Below are positions 43,438 to 51,477 of a stretch of 64,000 nucleotides of DNA, one piece after another. How positions within the stretch are numbered: the stretch's first letter is position 1; every line of letters starts with the position of its first letter. Location: NCBI GenBank assembly GCA_963824935.1, contig CAWGRF010000023.1, positions 290,246 through 354,245 of the forward strand, given 5' to 3'. Source of the DNA: JACCZX01 sp963824935. GTDB lineage: Bacteria > Pseudomonadota > Gammaproteobacteria > Burkholderiales > Burkholderiaceae_F. The notes below the pieces were generated by a model. The model did not search any database, was not told the origin of the DNA, and saw only the letters and a program-made list of their open reading frames with translations. Position numbers and translations under genes: made by a program.

Positions 43438-44040
43438 ATGGAAGAAGCTGAACACGCCCACCGCATTCGGTTGATTGTCGGGCTCGGCAACACAGGCGCC
43501 GAATACGAATCGACGCGACACAACGCCGGCTTCTGGTATGCCGACGCCGTTGCACGTCAGCTTCGTGCACGCTTTTCGAGCGAACGCAAATTCCACGGCC
43601 AGGTAGCACGCGCAAAAATCGGCGGCGCCGAACTGTGGCTGCTTAAACCCACAACCTACGTGAACCGCTCGGGCCAGGCAGTGGTCGCTTTGGCGCTGTA
43701 TTACAAGATTCTGCCGACACAGATCCTGGTCGCGCACGATGAACTCGATCTTGAACCGGGCGTCATCAAAATGAAGCTGGGCGGCGGCACCGCCGGGCAC
43801 AATGGTTTAAAGGACACGCAAGCGCGGATGTCGACCGCCGAGTTCTGGCGTCTGCGAATCGGCATCGGCCATCCGCGCACCTTGCAGCTTGATCAAGACG
43901 TCGCCGATTTTGTATTGCATCCGCCGCGCAAGGACGAACAGTCCGCGATCGATCAAGCGATCGAGCGCGGCGAAGCCGTTGTTGGCTTACTAGTGGAAGG
44001 CAAATTCGACGCAGCGATGTTACGGCTGCATACCCGTTGA
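43438..44040 (+). CDS. pth: Peptidyl-tRNA hydrolase
   Basis: Recycles peptidyl-tRNA, 200 residues. Catalytic and binding residues are present: N in VGLGNTG, H in TRHNAGFWY (about H28), D in AHDELDLEPG and N in GHNGLKD. Unusually GNTG replaces GNPG. The N-terminus has seven residues before IRLIVGLG. ATG 43438 follows the T-tract of the rplY terminator directly and no ribosome site is visible. It converges with the GNAT gene one base away. Confidence 0.95.
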   Translation: MEEAEHAHRIRLIVGLGNTGAEYESTRHNAGFWYADAVARQLRARFSSERKFHGQVARAKIGGAELWLLKPTTYVNRSGQAVVALALYYKILPTQILVAHDELDLEPGVIKMKLGGGTAGHNGLKDTQARMSTAEFWRLRIGIGHPRTLQLDQDVADFVLHPPRKDEQSAIDQAIERGEAVVGLLVEGKFDAAMLRLHTR

Positions 44041-44041
44041 T

Positions 44042-44491
44042 TTAGAGCTCGAGCGCCATCACTTTCTCGCCCTCTTCCTCTGCGCCGGTGTAAACAAACC
44101 CAAGTGAACCGTAAAAGCGACCGAGCGCGTCGGCCCTGTTCATGTGGGATACCAGCAGCTTCTTTGCGCCCGGGCGTGTGCGCACATGATCGATCAGCAT
44201 CTTGACGGCGGCACGTCCAAGACCTCGACGCTGGTGTGCCTGATCGATCATCAGCCGCCATAGAAAGAAGTCCGGCTCTTCAGGCTTCTCGGCGAGCGTC
44301 GGGTCGTACAGCATCACGAAGCCGACCGGCGTTTCGTCGTCATAGATCGCGCGAAACCACGCCTCGTCATAGAACGAGGCTTCGGCAATCGACACCGCGT
44401 TCGGTGCCACTTGTGTCGCGCCATCGCCCGCGTCGAGCTTGCAGATGGTGCGCAGCGTCTCGCGAGTGACTTTCCTCAGGCTGACCGTCAT
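44042..44491 (-). CDS. GNAT-family N-acetyltransferase
   Basis: 149 residues with the acetyl-CoA loop QRRGLGRAAVKMLIDHV (motif A, about residues 88-104) preceded by FFLWRLMID, and a C-terminal strand GFVYTGAEEEGE. This resembles the spermidine/diamine acetyltransferase-like (BltD/PaiA) group (YDEAWFRAIYDDETPVGFVMLY). Substrate is not certain. It starts 60 bp from ychF, on the opposite strand. Confidence 0.82.
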   Translation of the reverse strand: MTVSLRKVTRETLRTICKLDAGDGATQVAPNAVSIAEASFYDEAWFRAIYDDETPVGFVMLYDPTLAEKPEEPDFFLWRLMIDQAHQRRGLGRAAVKMLIDHVRTRPGAKKLLVSHMNRADALGRFYGSLGFVYTGAEEEGEKVMALEL

Positions 44492-44551
44492 GACCCTAAC
44501 GAGCTACTCGAAGGGTTGCGATAATCGCACCTTTGCACATCGAAACAAATC

Positions 44552-45646
44552 ATGTCCTTAAAGTGCGGCATCGTAGGGCTCCCGAACGTCGGCAAGTCAA
44601 CCCTGTTCAACGCGCTTACGAAAGCCGGCATCGCCGCCGAGAACTATCCGTTCTGCACGATCGAACCGAATATCGGAATCGTCGAGGTCCCCGACCCGCG
44701 ATTGGGCGCGCTCGCTGCGATTGCGAAGCCCGATAAGGTCATTCCGGCGGCGGTCGAGTTCGTCGACATCGCCGGCCTTGTGGCCGGCGCCAGCAAGGGC
44801 GAAGGCCTCGGCAATCAGTTCCTTGCCAACATCCGCGAGTGCGATGCGATTGCACACATCGTGCGTTGTTTTGAAGACCCGAACGTCGTGCATGTGTCGG
44901 GCATCATCGATCCGATTTCCGACATCGAGGTGATCAACACAGAGCTTGCGCTGGCCGATCTGGCAACTGTCGACAAGCAACTCGCGAAGTACAGCAAGGT
45001 CGCGAAATCCGGCGGCGACAAGGACGCGCAGCGACTCGTCGATGCCCTGGAAAAGATACTACCTGCGTTGAATCAAGCGCAGCCGGTACGCAGTGTGGAC
45101 CTCTATCCGGAGGAACGCGAAATCCTCCGCCCGCTGTTCCTGCTGACCGCGAAACCGACGCTGTACGTCGCCAATGTCGCGGAACACGGATTCGACAACA
45201 ACCCGCTGCTGAATCAGGTACGAGCGCGTGCCGCCCAGGAGAACGCTCCGGTCGTTGCCGTGTGCGCAAAAATCGAAGCGGAGATTGCGGAGCTGGCCGA
45301 GGACGACAAGGCTATCTTCCTGGCCGATATGGGTATGGCCGAACCCGGCTTGAGTCGCGTCATCCGCGCTGGCTATGCGCTGCTCGGCCTACTTACTTAC
45401 TTCACTGCAGGCCCGAAAGAGGTGCGTGCGTGGACGGTGACTGAAGGCTCGACCGCACCGCAGGCTGCCGGAGTGATTCACACCGACTTTGAAAAAGGCT
45501 TTATCCGCGCGGAAACGATCACGTTCGACGACTATGTGAAGTTCAACGGCGAGTCAGGCGCCAAGGATGCCGGCCGGATGCGGCTTGAAGGCAAGGACTA
45601 TTTCGTGCGCGACGGCGATGTAATGCACTTCCGTTTCAATGTGTGA
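44552..45646 (+). CDS. ychF: Ribosome-binding ATPase/GTPase YchF
   Basis: Obg-related P-loop protein (OLA1 family) of 364 residues. G1 GLPNVGKSTLFNAL, G3 DIAGLVAGASKGEGLGNQFL, a NVAE in place of the canonical G4 (specific for ATP over GTP), coiled coil and a TGS domain at the end (FTAGPKEVRAWTVTEGSTA). It interacts with ribosomes and stress responses. The gene follows pth as is standard, with one GNAT gene inserted antisense. Confidence 0.97.
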   Translation: MSLKCGIVGLPNVGKSTLFNALTKAGIAAENYPFCTIEPNIGIVEVPDPRLGALAAIAKPDKVIPAAVEFVDIAGLVAGASKGEGLGNQFLANIRECDAIAHIVRCFEDPNVVHVSGIIDPISDIEVINTELALADLATVDKQLAKYSKVAKSGGDKDAQRLVDALEKILPALNQAQPVRSVDLYPEEREILRPLFLLTAKPTLYVANVAEHGFDNNPLLNQVRARAAQENAPVVAVCAKIEAEIAELAEDDKAIFLADMGMAEPGLSRVIRAGYALLGLLTYFTAGPKEVRAWTVTEGSTAPQAAGVIHTDFEKGFIRAETITFDDYVKFNGESGAKDAGRMRLEGKDYFVRDGDVMHFRFNV

Positions 45647-45652
45647 GCCCCG

Positions 45653-46492
45653 ATGAGCGCGAGAGTCGATGCGTTGTGGCTGTATCCGGTCAAGGGATGT
45701 CGGGGCTTTGCCGTGCCGACTGCAACTCTCGCGGACACAGGTCTCGAGGTCGACGGCATCGGCGACCGCGAATGGGTGGTCGTCGACCCTGAGGGCCAAT
45801 TTCTGAGCCAGCGCGAGCTGCCGAAAATGGCTCAGATCGAAACACGATTTGTCGCCGGCTCGCTCAGATTGCGAGCCCCCGGAATGCTGCCCCTTGACGT
45901 GCCCTTCGAATCCGAAGGCGATGTACTGAAGGTGCGCGTGTGGAACGATGAGATTGACGCAGTGACTCAAGGCGATATTGGCGACGCGTGGTTTTCGCAA
46001 TTCCTCGGGCTTGACTGTCGACTGATGCGCATCGATCTCGAAGCCAGGCGAATTTCCAATCGGAAATTCACCGGCACCATCGCAGCGCCATACAAGTTCG
46101 CCGACGCCTTCGCACTGCTCGTTTGTTCGACCGCATCGCTCGCGGACCTGAACGCTCGGCTTGCTGCCAAGGGGCACGCACAAATCACGATCGAGCGCTT
46201 TCGGCCGAACATCGTACTCAGCGGCGTCGAAGCGTTCGACGAAGACTATGTCGAAAGCTTTGTTATCGACGGCGCGCGGTGTCAGGTGGCCAAGCCATGC
46301 GTGCGATGCACGGTGCCGAATGTGGACCCGGCGACCGGTGAATCAGGTTTCGAGCCAGGCGATACGTTGGCGCAATATCGAAACAACGTGGAAGCCGGCG
46401 GCATTACGTTCGGCGTCAATGCAATCGTCCAATCCGGCGCCGGTGCGAACCTGTCAGTGGGCGACCCCGTCGAGATCAACCTGCGCTTCTAG
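45653..46492 (+). CDS. MOSC-domain protein (YcbX-like)
   Basis: 279 residues: N-terminal beta-barrel domain (LWLYPVKGCRGFAVPTATL) followed by a MOSC domain with RFRPNIVLSG, the cysteine motif CVRCTVPNVDP (near 217-227) and GVNAIVQSGAG. YcbX in E. coli is a molybdenum reductase acting with CysJ on N-hydroxylated compounds; unlike E. coli YcbX no C-terminal 2Fe-2S domain is present. It starts six bases after ychF and overlaps the DUF418 gene at its tail by 17 bp. Confidence 0.85.
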   Translation: MSARVDALWLYPVKGCRGFAVPTATLADTGLEVDGIGDREWVVVDPEGQFLSQRELPKMAQIETRFVAGSLRLRAPGMLPLDVPFESEGDVLKVRVWNDEIDAVTQGDIGDAWFSQFLGLDCRLMRIDLEARRISNRKFTGTIAAPYKFADAFALLVCSTASLADLNARLAAKGHAQITIERFRPNIVLSGVEAFDEDYVESFVIDGARCQVAKPCVRCTVPNVDPATGESGFEPGDTLAQYRNNVEAGGITFGVNAIVQSGAGANLSVGDPVEINLRF

Positions 46493-47672
46493 TTGTTAAG
46501 TCGCGCGGCAATCCGCGATAAGTCCAGGCGCGCCACAACGCCTCCATCGGGCCTTGCTTCATTCGGCGGAGCCATAGCCGGCTCAGCAGAATCTGCGACA
46601 CGAAGATGATCACCGCAAGCACAGCCGTCTGCCAATAGTTGAGGTGCGGCCCCAGCGCTAGCCCCCAACCTGACAAAAGCGCTCCCATCGCAATCGATTG
46701 CAACAAGTAATTTGTCAGCGGCATGCGCCCGGCGGGCGCTAGCAGGCGCACGACCGCAATCGGGGCGTAGCGGATAAAGGTTGCCGCATAAAAAAATGCG
46801 AGCGTGACACTCAACAGCTGTGGCACTGTCGCGCTGAGAGTCGTCGCGCCAAGCCCATTGGCCAGGGCTTCGGCAAGCGCCCAGTAGCCGTACAACAACG
46901 CCGCCGGCACTCCGATCAGCAATCCCAGCAGCGCGGCAGCACGCCACGCGCGCGCGCCACGATCCTGCAGCCAGCCGGCACGCTGCGCCAGCATTCCCGT
47001 CAACATCAAGGCGACCGTCAGCGGGAAGCCGAACAGGTTGCCGATCACGATGTGGGAAAATTCACTGACGCGCAACGCCAACTGATCGAGATAGCCCCGG
47101 ACAGCGAAGCCTTCGAAGTTCGCCTCGACCAGCGACGCAAGCTCGGGCGGTGACGGCGCGATTTGCCCGAGCGGTAGGACGACGGCGATCGTAAAGATCG
47201 CAGCGCCGATCCACCAGTAAAGCGCCGCGCGACCTATCTCGGTCACACTCTTGTCCACGTACAGCAGCAGCACAAGGCCAGCCAGCGCGTACATATGCGT
47301 GATGTCGCCAAAGTAGAACAGCACCCCATGCGCGATGCCAAACACGAACAGGAAAAGCATGCGTCGCCTGTAAATGCGCTTCGGTGCGTCGCTCAAGAAG
47401 CTGAGCTTTGTGTACAACAGCGCAAATCCGACGCCAAAGAGCATCGCGAACAGCGGCATGAATTTGAGATTTACAAACGCCGCCGTCGCAAAGTAAGCGA
47501 AACGATCGAGCGTGCCGGCGTCTGTCGCGAGATAGCCGATCGGGTTCGTCGCGCCGTACAAGAACGACTGAATATTGACCAGCAGAATGCCAAGCAGAGC
47601 AAACGCCCGCAGTGCATCGATGCGCTCGTTACGCACCGTACCGCCGGCATCGCCGGGGAACCTAGGCGACAT
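46476..47672 (-). CDS. DUF418-type multi-span membrane protein
   Basis: About 398 residues with eight or more hydrophobic helices. The start RIDALRAFALLGILLVNIQSF is the family hallmark and the C-terminal domain PAGRMPLTNYLLQSI is also typical. Members are thought to be acyltransferase-like membrane proteins, with no fixed substrate. ATG 47672 is chosen; a TTG lies one codon earlier. It overlaps the end of coaD by 11 bp. Confidence 0.82.
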   Translation of the reverse strand: MSPRFPGDAGGTVRNERIDALRAFALLGILLVNIQSFLYGATNPIGYLATDAGTLDRFAYFATAAFVNLKFMPLFAMLFGVGFALLYTKLSFLSDAPKRIYRRRMLFLFVFGIAHGVLFYFGDITHMYALAGLVLLLYVDKSVTEIGRAALYWWIGAAIFTIAVVLPLGQIAPSPPELASLVEANFEGFAVRGYLDQLALRVSEFSHIVIGNLFGFPLTVALMLTGMLAQRAGWLQDRGARAWRAAALLGLLIGVPAALLYGYWALAEALANGLGATTLSATVPQLLSVTLAFFYAATFIRYAPIAVVRLLAPAGRMPLTNYLLQSIAMGALLSGWGLALGPHLNYWQTAVLAVIIFVSQILLSRLWLRRMKQGPMEALWRAWTYRGLPRDLTTRSAG

Positions 47673-48168
47673 CAAGGCCGGTTGCGCCCAGCTGCGTCAT
47701 TTTTGCCTTCAGCCACTTTTCGACCGACGGAAACACGAACTTGCTGACATCGCCGCCCATGAGTGCGATCTCGCGCACGATGCTGCCGGAAATGAATTGA
47801 TATTGATCCGACGGCGTCAGGAACATCGTCTCGACATCCGGCAGCAGATAGCGGTTCATGCCGGCCATTTGAAACTCGTACTCAAAGTCGGAAACTGCGC
47901 GCAACCCGCGCACGATCACGCGGGCATTCTGTTCACGCACAAAATCCTTTAGCAGCGCGCGAAAGCCGGCGACTTCAACATTCGGATAGTGCGACAGCAC
48001 TTCGCGCGCAATGGCGATGCGTTCGTTCAGATCAAAAAACGGGTTCTTTGCGCGGCTGTCGGCAACGCCGACAACCAGCTTAGTAAACAGTCCGGCCGCC
48101 CGGCGCACCAAATCTTCATGGCCGCGCGTCAGCGGATCGAACGTTCCCGGATAAACAGCGATCACCAT
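47662..48168 (-). CDS. coaD: Phosphopantetheine adenylyltransferase
   Basis: Penultimate step of coenzyme A synthesis: transfers AMP from ATP to 4'-phosphopantetheine. Motifs AVYPGTFDPLTRGHEDLV (TxGH), RGLRAVSDFEYEFQMAGMN and ISGSIVREIA (the family ISSTxVR). ATG 48168 has CAGGAG upstream; the frame open to 48195 is not conserved. 168 residues, hexamer-forming family. rsmD lies upstream in the same direction, as in many bacteria. Confidence 0.96.
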   Translation of the reverse strand: MVIAVYPGTFDPLTRGHEDLVRRAAGLFTKLVVGVADSRAKNPFFDLNERIAIAREVLSHYPNVEVAGFRALLKDFVREQNARVIVRGLRAVSDFEYEFQMAGMNRYLLPDVETMFLTPSDQYQFISGSIVREIALMGGDVSKFVFPSVEKWLKAKMTQLGATGLDVA

Positions 48169-48240
48169 CGTCGTCTCCTGCCGGCTCTTGCTCAATGCCC
48201 GCTGGGTCAGCCCAGGCCGGCTGGCGATTATTCCTGCAGA

Positions 48241-48970
48241 TCACGGGCGCAGCAAATAAAAGTGCACGCGAGCGGCACGGCCGCTGCGCGCAATCTGCAA
48301 GCCACTTTGAACCAGCATCGACTCCTTGATCGGCGCGCCGCTTTCGACGTAGACGAGCCCTTCCGGTTTGATCAACCGCCCAGCAGCCACCAGGGCCGGT
48401 GCGAGCAGCGAGGAATCAAACGGCGGATCGAGAAAGATGACCTCGAACGAAGCAGCGGGCAAGCGCGCCGCTATCGCGAGCGCATCTGCGGCAACGATAT
48501 CGACCTGATCAGCGGTGAGCTTGCGCTTCGTCTGGGCTAATTGCCCAGCCAGCTGCTCGATTGCTTTCAACCAGGGTCACGCGCAGCGCGCCGCGCGAAG
48601 CGAGCTCGAAGCCCAGCGCACCGGTGCCGGCAAACAGATCGAGGCCGCGCACAGTGCCGAGGGCGGGAGCAAGGTGTTCAATCCAGTTGAACAGCGTTTC
48701 GCGCACCCGATCGGGCGTGGGCCGCAGGCCAGCCACATCCGGCACTGGCAATGGCGTCCGCTTCCACACGCCGCCGATGATGCGAACTTGTCTTGGCGCG
48801 CGAGCGAACTGGCGCGCGATGCGTGCTCGGTGCTGTACGTCGGCGCGCGCGGCCGCGGAAATGTCGCGATGCTTTGTTACACTGACTTTCGACGGTCGCT
48901 TTGCTTCTCTTCGCGCCACGCTCGTGTGCCTTTGCTCCGCCTCCTCGCGTTTGGACCGTTCGCTAGCCAT
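48241..48970 (-). pseudogene. rsmD: 16S rRNA (guanine966-N2)-methyltransferase, frameshifted
   Basis: Two overlapping frames together make RsmD. The first gives APRQVRIIGGVWKR, GLRPTPDRVRETLFNWI and motif I GLDLFAGTGALGFEL, ending at VTLVES. The second (+1) gives IEQLAGQLAQ, then the catalytic DPPF motif (VIFLDPPFDSSLL). The shift lies at about 48556-48568, near GAAAGCAATC. One extra base, or two missing, is needed. ATG 48970 is six bases from ftsY; GTG 48919 is an alternative start. It precedes coaD. Confidence 0.85.
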
Positions 48971-48976
48971 CGCTCG

Positions 48977-49918
48977 ATGATAAGTCCCGGTTCTTCTGCA
49001 GGCCCGAAGAGCGGATGGCTATCTCGACTGAAGACCGGCCTCACGAAGACCCGCGTTAACATCGTCGGACTGTTTTCGGGCGGCATCGTCGACGAGGAGT
49101 TCTTGGAAGAACTTGAATTCGCCCTGATCGGCGCGGATGTCGGCGTCGCGACCGCCGCCCACTTGATCGACGCGCTGAAGATGCGTATCAAGCTGGACGG
49201 GCTGCAGACCCAGGACGAGGTGCGGCGTGCATTAGGCGACGAGCTGACGTCGTTGCTCGCTCCGGCCGAGGGCCAGATCGATTTTTCCAAAGGGCGTCCG
49301 CTGGTGCTGATGGTGGCCGGCGTCAACGGCGCAGGCAAGACGACATCGATCGGCAAGCTAGCCAAGTGGCTCGCCAATCAGCGCAAATCCGTGCTGCTCG
49401 CCGCGGGCGACACGTTTCGCGCGGCGGCGCGCGAGCAGCTCACCATCTGGGGCGCCCGCAACGATGTCGAAGTGATCGCGCAAACGGGCGGCGATCCCGC
49501 TGCGGTCGTGTTCGACGCGGTGTCTGCCGCCAAGGCACGCGGCGTTGATGTCTTGATTGCCGACACTGCCGGGCGCTTGCCGACGCAACAACACTTGATG
49601 GAAGAACTGAAGCGAGTCAAGCGTGCGCAGGACAAGGCGATGCCCGGTGCGCCGCACGAAATCATCTTGATCATCGATGGTACGAACGGACAAAACGCGC
49701 TCGCGCAAGTGCAAGCGTTCGATGATGCTGTCGGACTGACCGGGCTAATCGTGACCAAGCTCGATGGCACGGCCAAGGGAGGCGTGCTCGCTGCGATCGT
49801 CCAAGCCAGGCCTTCTCGTCCCTTGCCGATCCTGTTCATCGGCGTTGGCGAAGCAATCGACGATCTGCAGCCGTTCGTTGCGCGCGAATTCGCAGACGCG
49901 CTGATCGGCCTTGGCTAA
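48977..49918 (+). CDS. ftsY: Signal recognition particle receptor FtsY
   Basis: SRP receptor GTPase at the membrane, 313 residues. It has the N domain (FEEL-type helix: VDEEFLEELEFALIGADVGV), G1 GVNGAGKTT, DTFRAAAREQL, G3 DTAGRLPTQ and G4 TKLDGTAKGG, ending FIGVGEAIDDLQPF. The acidic A domain is nearly absent, with a short basic N-terminus only. ATG 48977 is used; the frame extends upstream through rsmD antisense. It diverges from rsmD and overlaps the ppx start. Confidence 0.94.
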   Translation: MISPGSSAGPKSGWLSRLKTGLTKTRVNIVGLFSGGIVDEEFLEELEFALIGADVGVATAAHLIDALKMRIKLDGLQTQDEVRRALGDELTSLLAPAEGQIDFSKGRPLVLMVAGVNGAGKTTSIGKLAKWLANQRKSVLLAAGDTFRAAAREQLTIWGARNDVEVIAQTGGDPAAVVFDAVSAAKARGVDVLIADTAGRLPTQQHLMEELKRVKRAQDKAMPGAPHEIILIIDGTNGQNALAQVQAFDDAVGLTGLIVTKLDGTAKGGVLAAIVQARPSRPLPILFIGVGEAIDDLQPFVAREFADALIGLG

Positions 49919-51385
49919 CTCCGTGCTGCTCGCAGCAGTCGATCTCGGCTCGAACAGTTTCCGACTCGAAATCGGAAAAGTCGACGGCGCACACATTGCC
50001 CGCCATGGCTACTGGAAAGAGACGGTGCGGCTCGCCGCCGGGCTCGACGACAGCAATAGGCTCAGCAAGAGATCGATCGAGATCGCGGTTGAAACGCTGG
50101 CGCGCATGAACGAGCGGCTGCGCGGCATGAAGGACGAACATGTGACGAGCGGTAGGCACTCAGACGTTGCGGCAGGCGCACAATCTCGACGAGTTCCTAC
50201 TGGAAGCACAGCACGCGCTCGGCTTCCCGATCGAAGTGATCTCCGGACGCGAAGAAGCTCGGCTGGTATTTGAAGGCTGCATGCACACGTTGCCGCCTTC
50301 GACCGCGCGACGGCTCGTCGTCGATATCGGCGGCGCATCGACCGAGGTCATTGTCGGCAAGGGGTTTGCAGCAGAAACCGCCGAGTCGTTCAAGCTCGGC
50401 TGCGTCAATACATCGCTGCGTTTTTTCAAGGATGGGCGCATAGATCGGTCGAGTTTGAAGAAGGCGCAAGTCGCTGCGGCGGCAGAACTCGAAGAAGCCG
50501 TGTCAGTGTTCTCGCATACACACTGGGATGAAGCGTACGGATCGAGTGGCACGATCGGCGCCGTGTCCGACATCTTGCGGGCCCAAGGCTGGACCGACGG
50601 CACGATCACCCCCGAGGGCTTGCTCACGCTGAGATACGCATTGCTTGACGCCGGCGAGATAAAGCGTATTCGCCTGGCCGGCATGAAGCCCGATCGACAG
50701 GAAGTGCTGGCCGGCGGAGTTGCGGTGCTATCCGCCGTGTTCGATTCCCTCGACGTGGATGAGATGCGGCTGGCGCGTGGCGCTTTGCGCGTTGGCGTGC
50801 TCTATGACCTTCTGGGCAGACGCGAGCGCAAGGATCTACGCGACTCAACCGTTGTGCGCGTGCAGGGACGGTTTGGCGTTGACCGGCCGCAAGCGCAAAG
50901 AGTCGGCGCTGCTCGCCGCACAATTTCATTCGGCGCTTAACTCCAAGACGAGCGGCGAAGCGGCAAATCGCCTGCGCTGGGCGGCACTGCTGCACGAAGT
51001 CGGATTTGCAATTTCGCACAACGACTATCACAAGCACTCGGCGTATCTGATTCAACACAGCGACATGGCCGGATTCTCGACGCCCGACCAGGAACGTGTC
51101 GCGACCTTGGTACTGGCGCAGCGAGGTAACTTAAAGAAGGTCTATCAAGCGCTCGAAGACCACGAGAGTGCCGCGAGCATCCTATCGTTGCGGTTGGCGG
51201 TCGTACTCGCGCATGCGCGGCGCACCGTGGAGCTGCCGCAGTGGACGCTTAAGTTCGGAAGAACGATTGAATTTGGAATGGCGACCGAATGGCTGACGCG
51301 GCACCCGCTGACGCAGTTCCTGCTCGAAGAAGAAGCGGCTCACTGGGAGCGGGTGGGATTGAGCTTCGCGTTGCGTCCCTTGTAA
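49911..51385 (+). pseudogene. ppx: Exopolyphosphatase/GppA-type phosphatase with two frameshifts
   Basis: Ppx/GppA phosphatase degrading polyphosphate or pppGpp. Three frames are needed. The first has VDLGSNSFRLEIG. At 50142-50150 (GTGACGAGCG) it passes to RAVGTQTLRQAHNLDEF, ISGREEARL and VVDIGGASTEVIVGKG. At 50902-50910 it passes to LLAAQFHSAL, then the HD-like WAALLHEVGFAISHNDYHKHSAYL. Both are +1 changes; with them the reading frame is 491 codons, the normal length. It converges with ppk1, giving a polyphosphate pair. TTG 49911 overlaps ftsY; GTG 49923 is the alternative start. Confidence 0.87.
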
Positions 51386-51477
51386 TTCCACTGTGTCGAC
51401 GCAGGCGGGAACACGCGGCCTTCGCACTTGGGACGCTGGCGCGGCGCTTTGAAGAGCGGCGCCTACATCGCAAGCGT

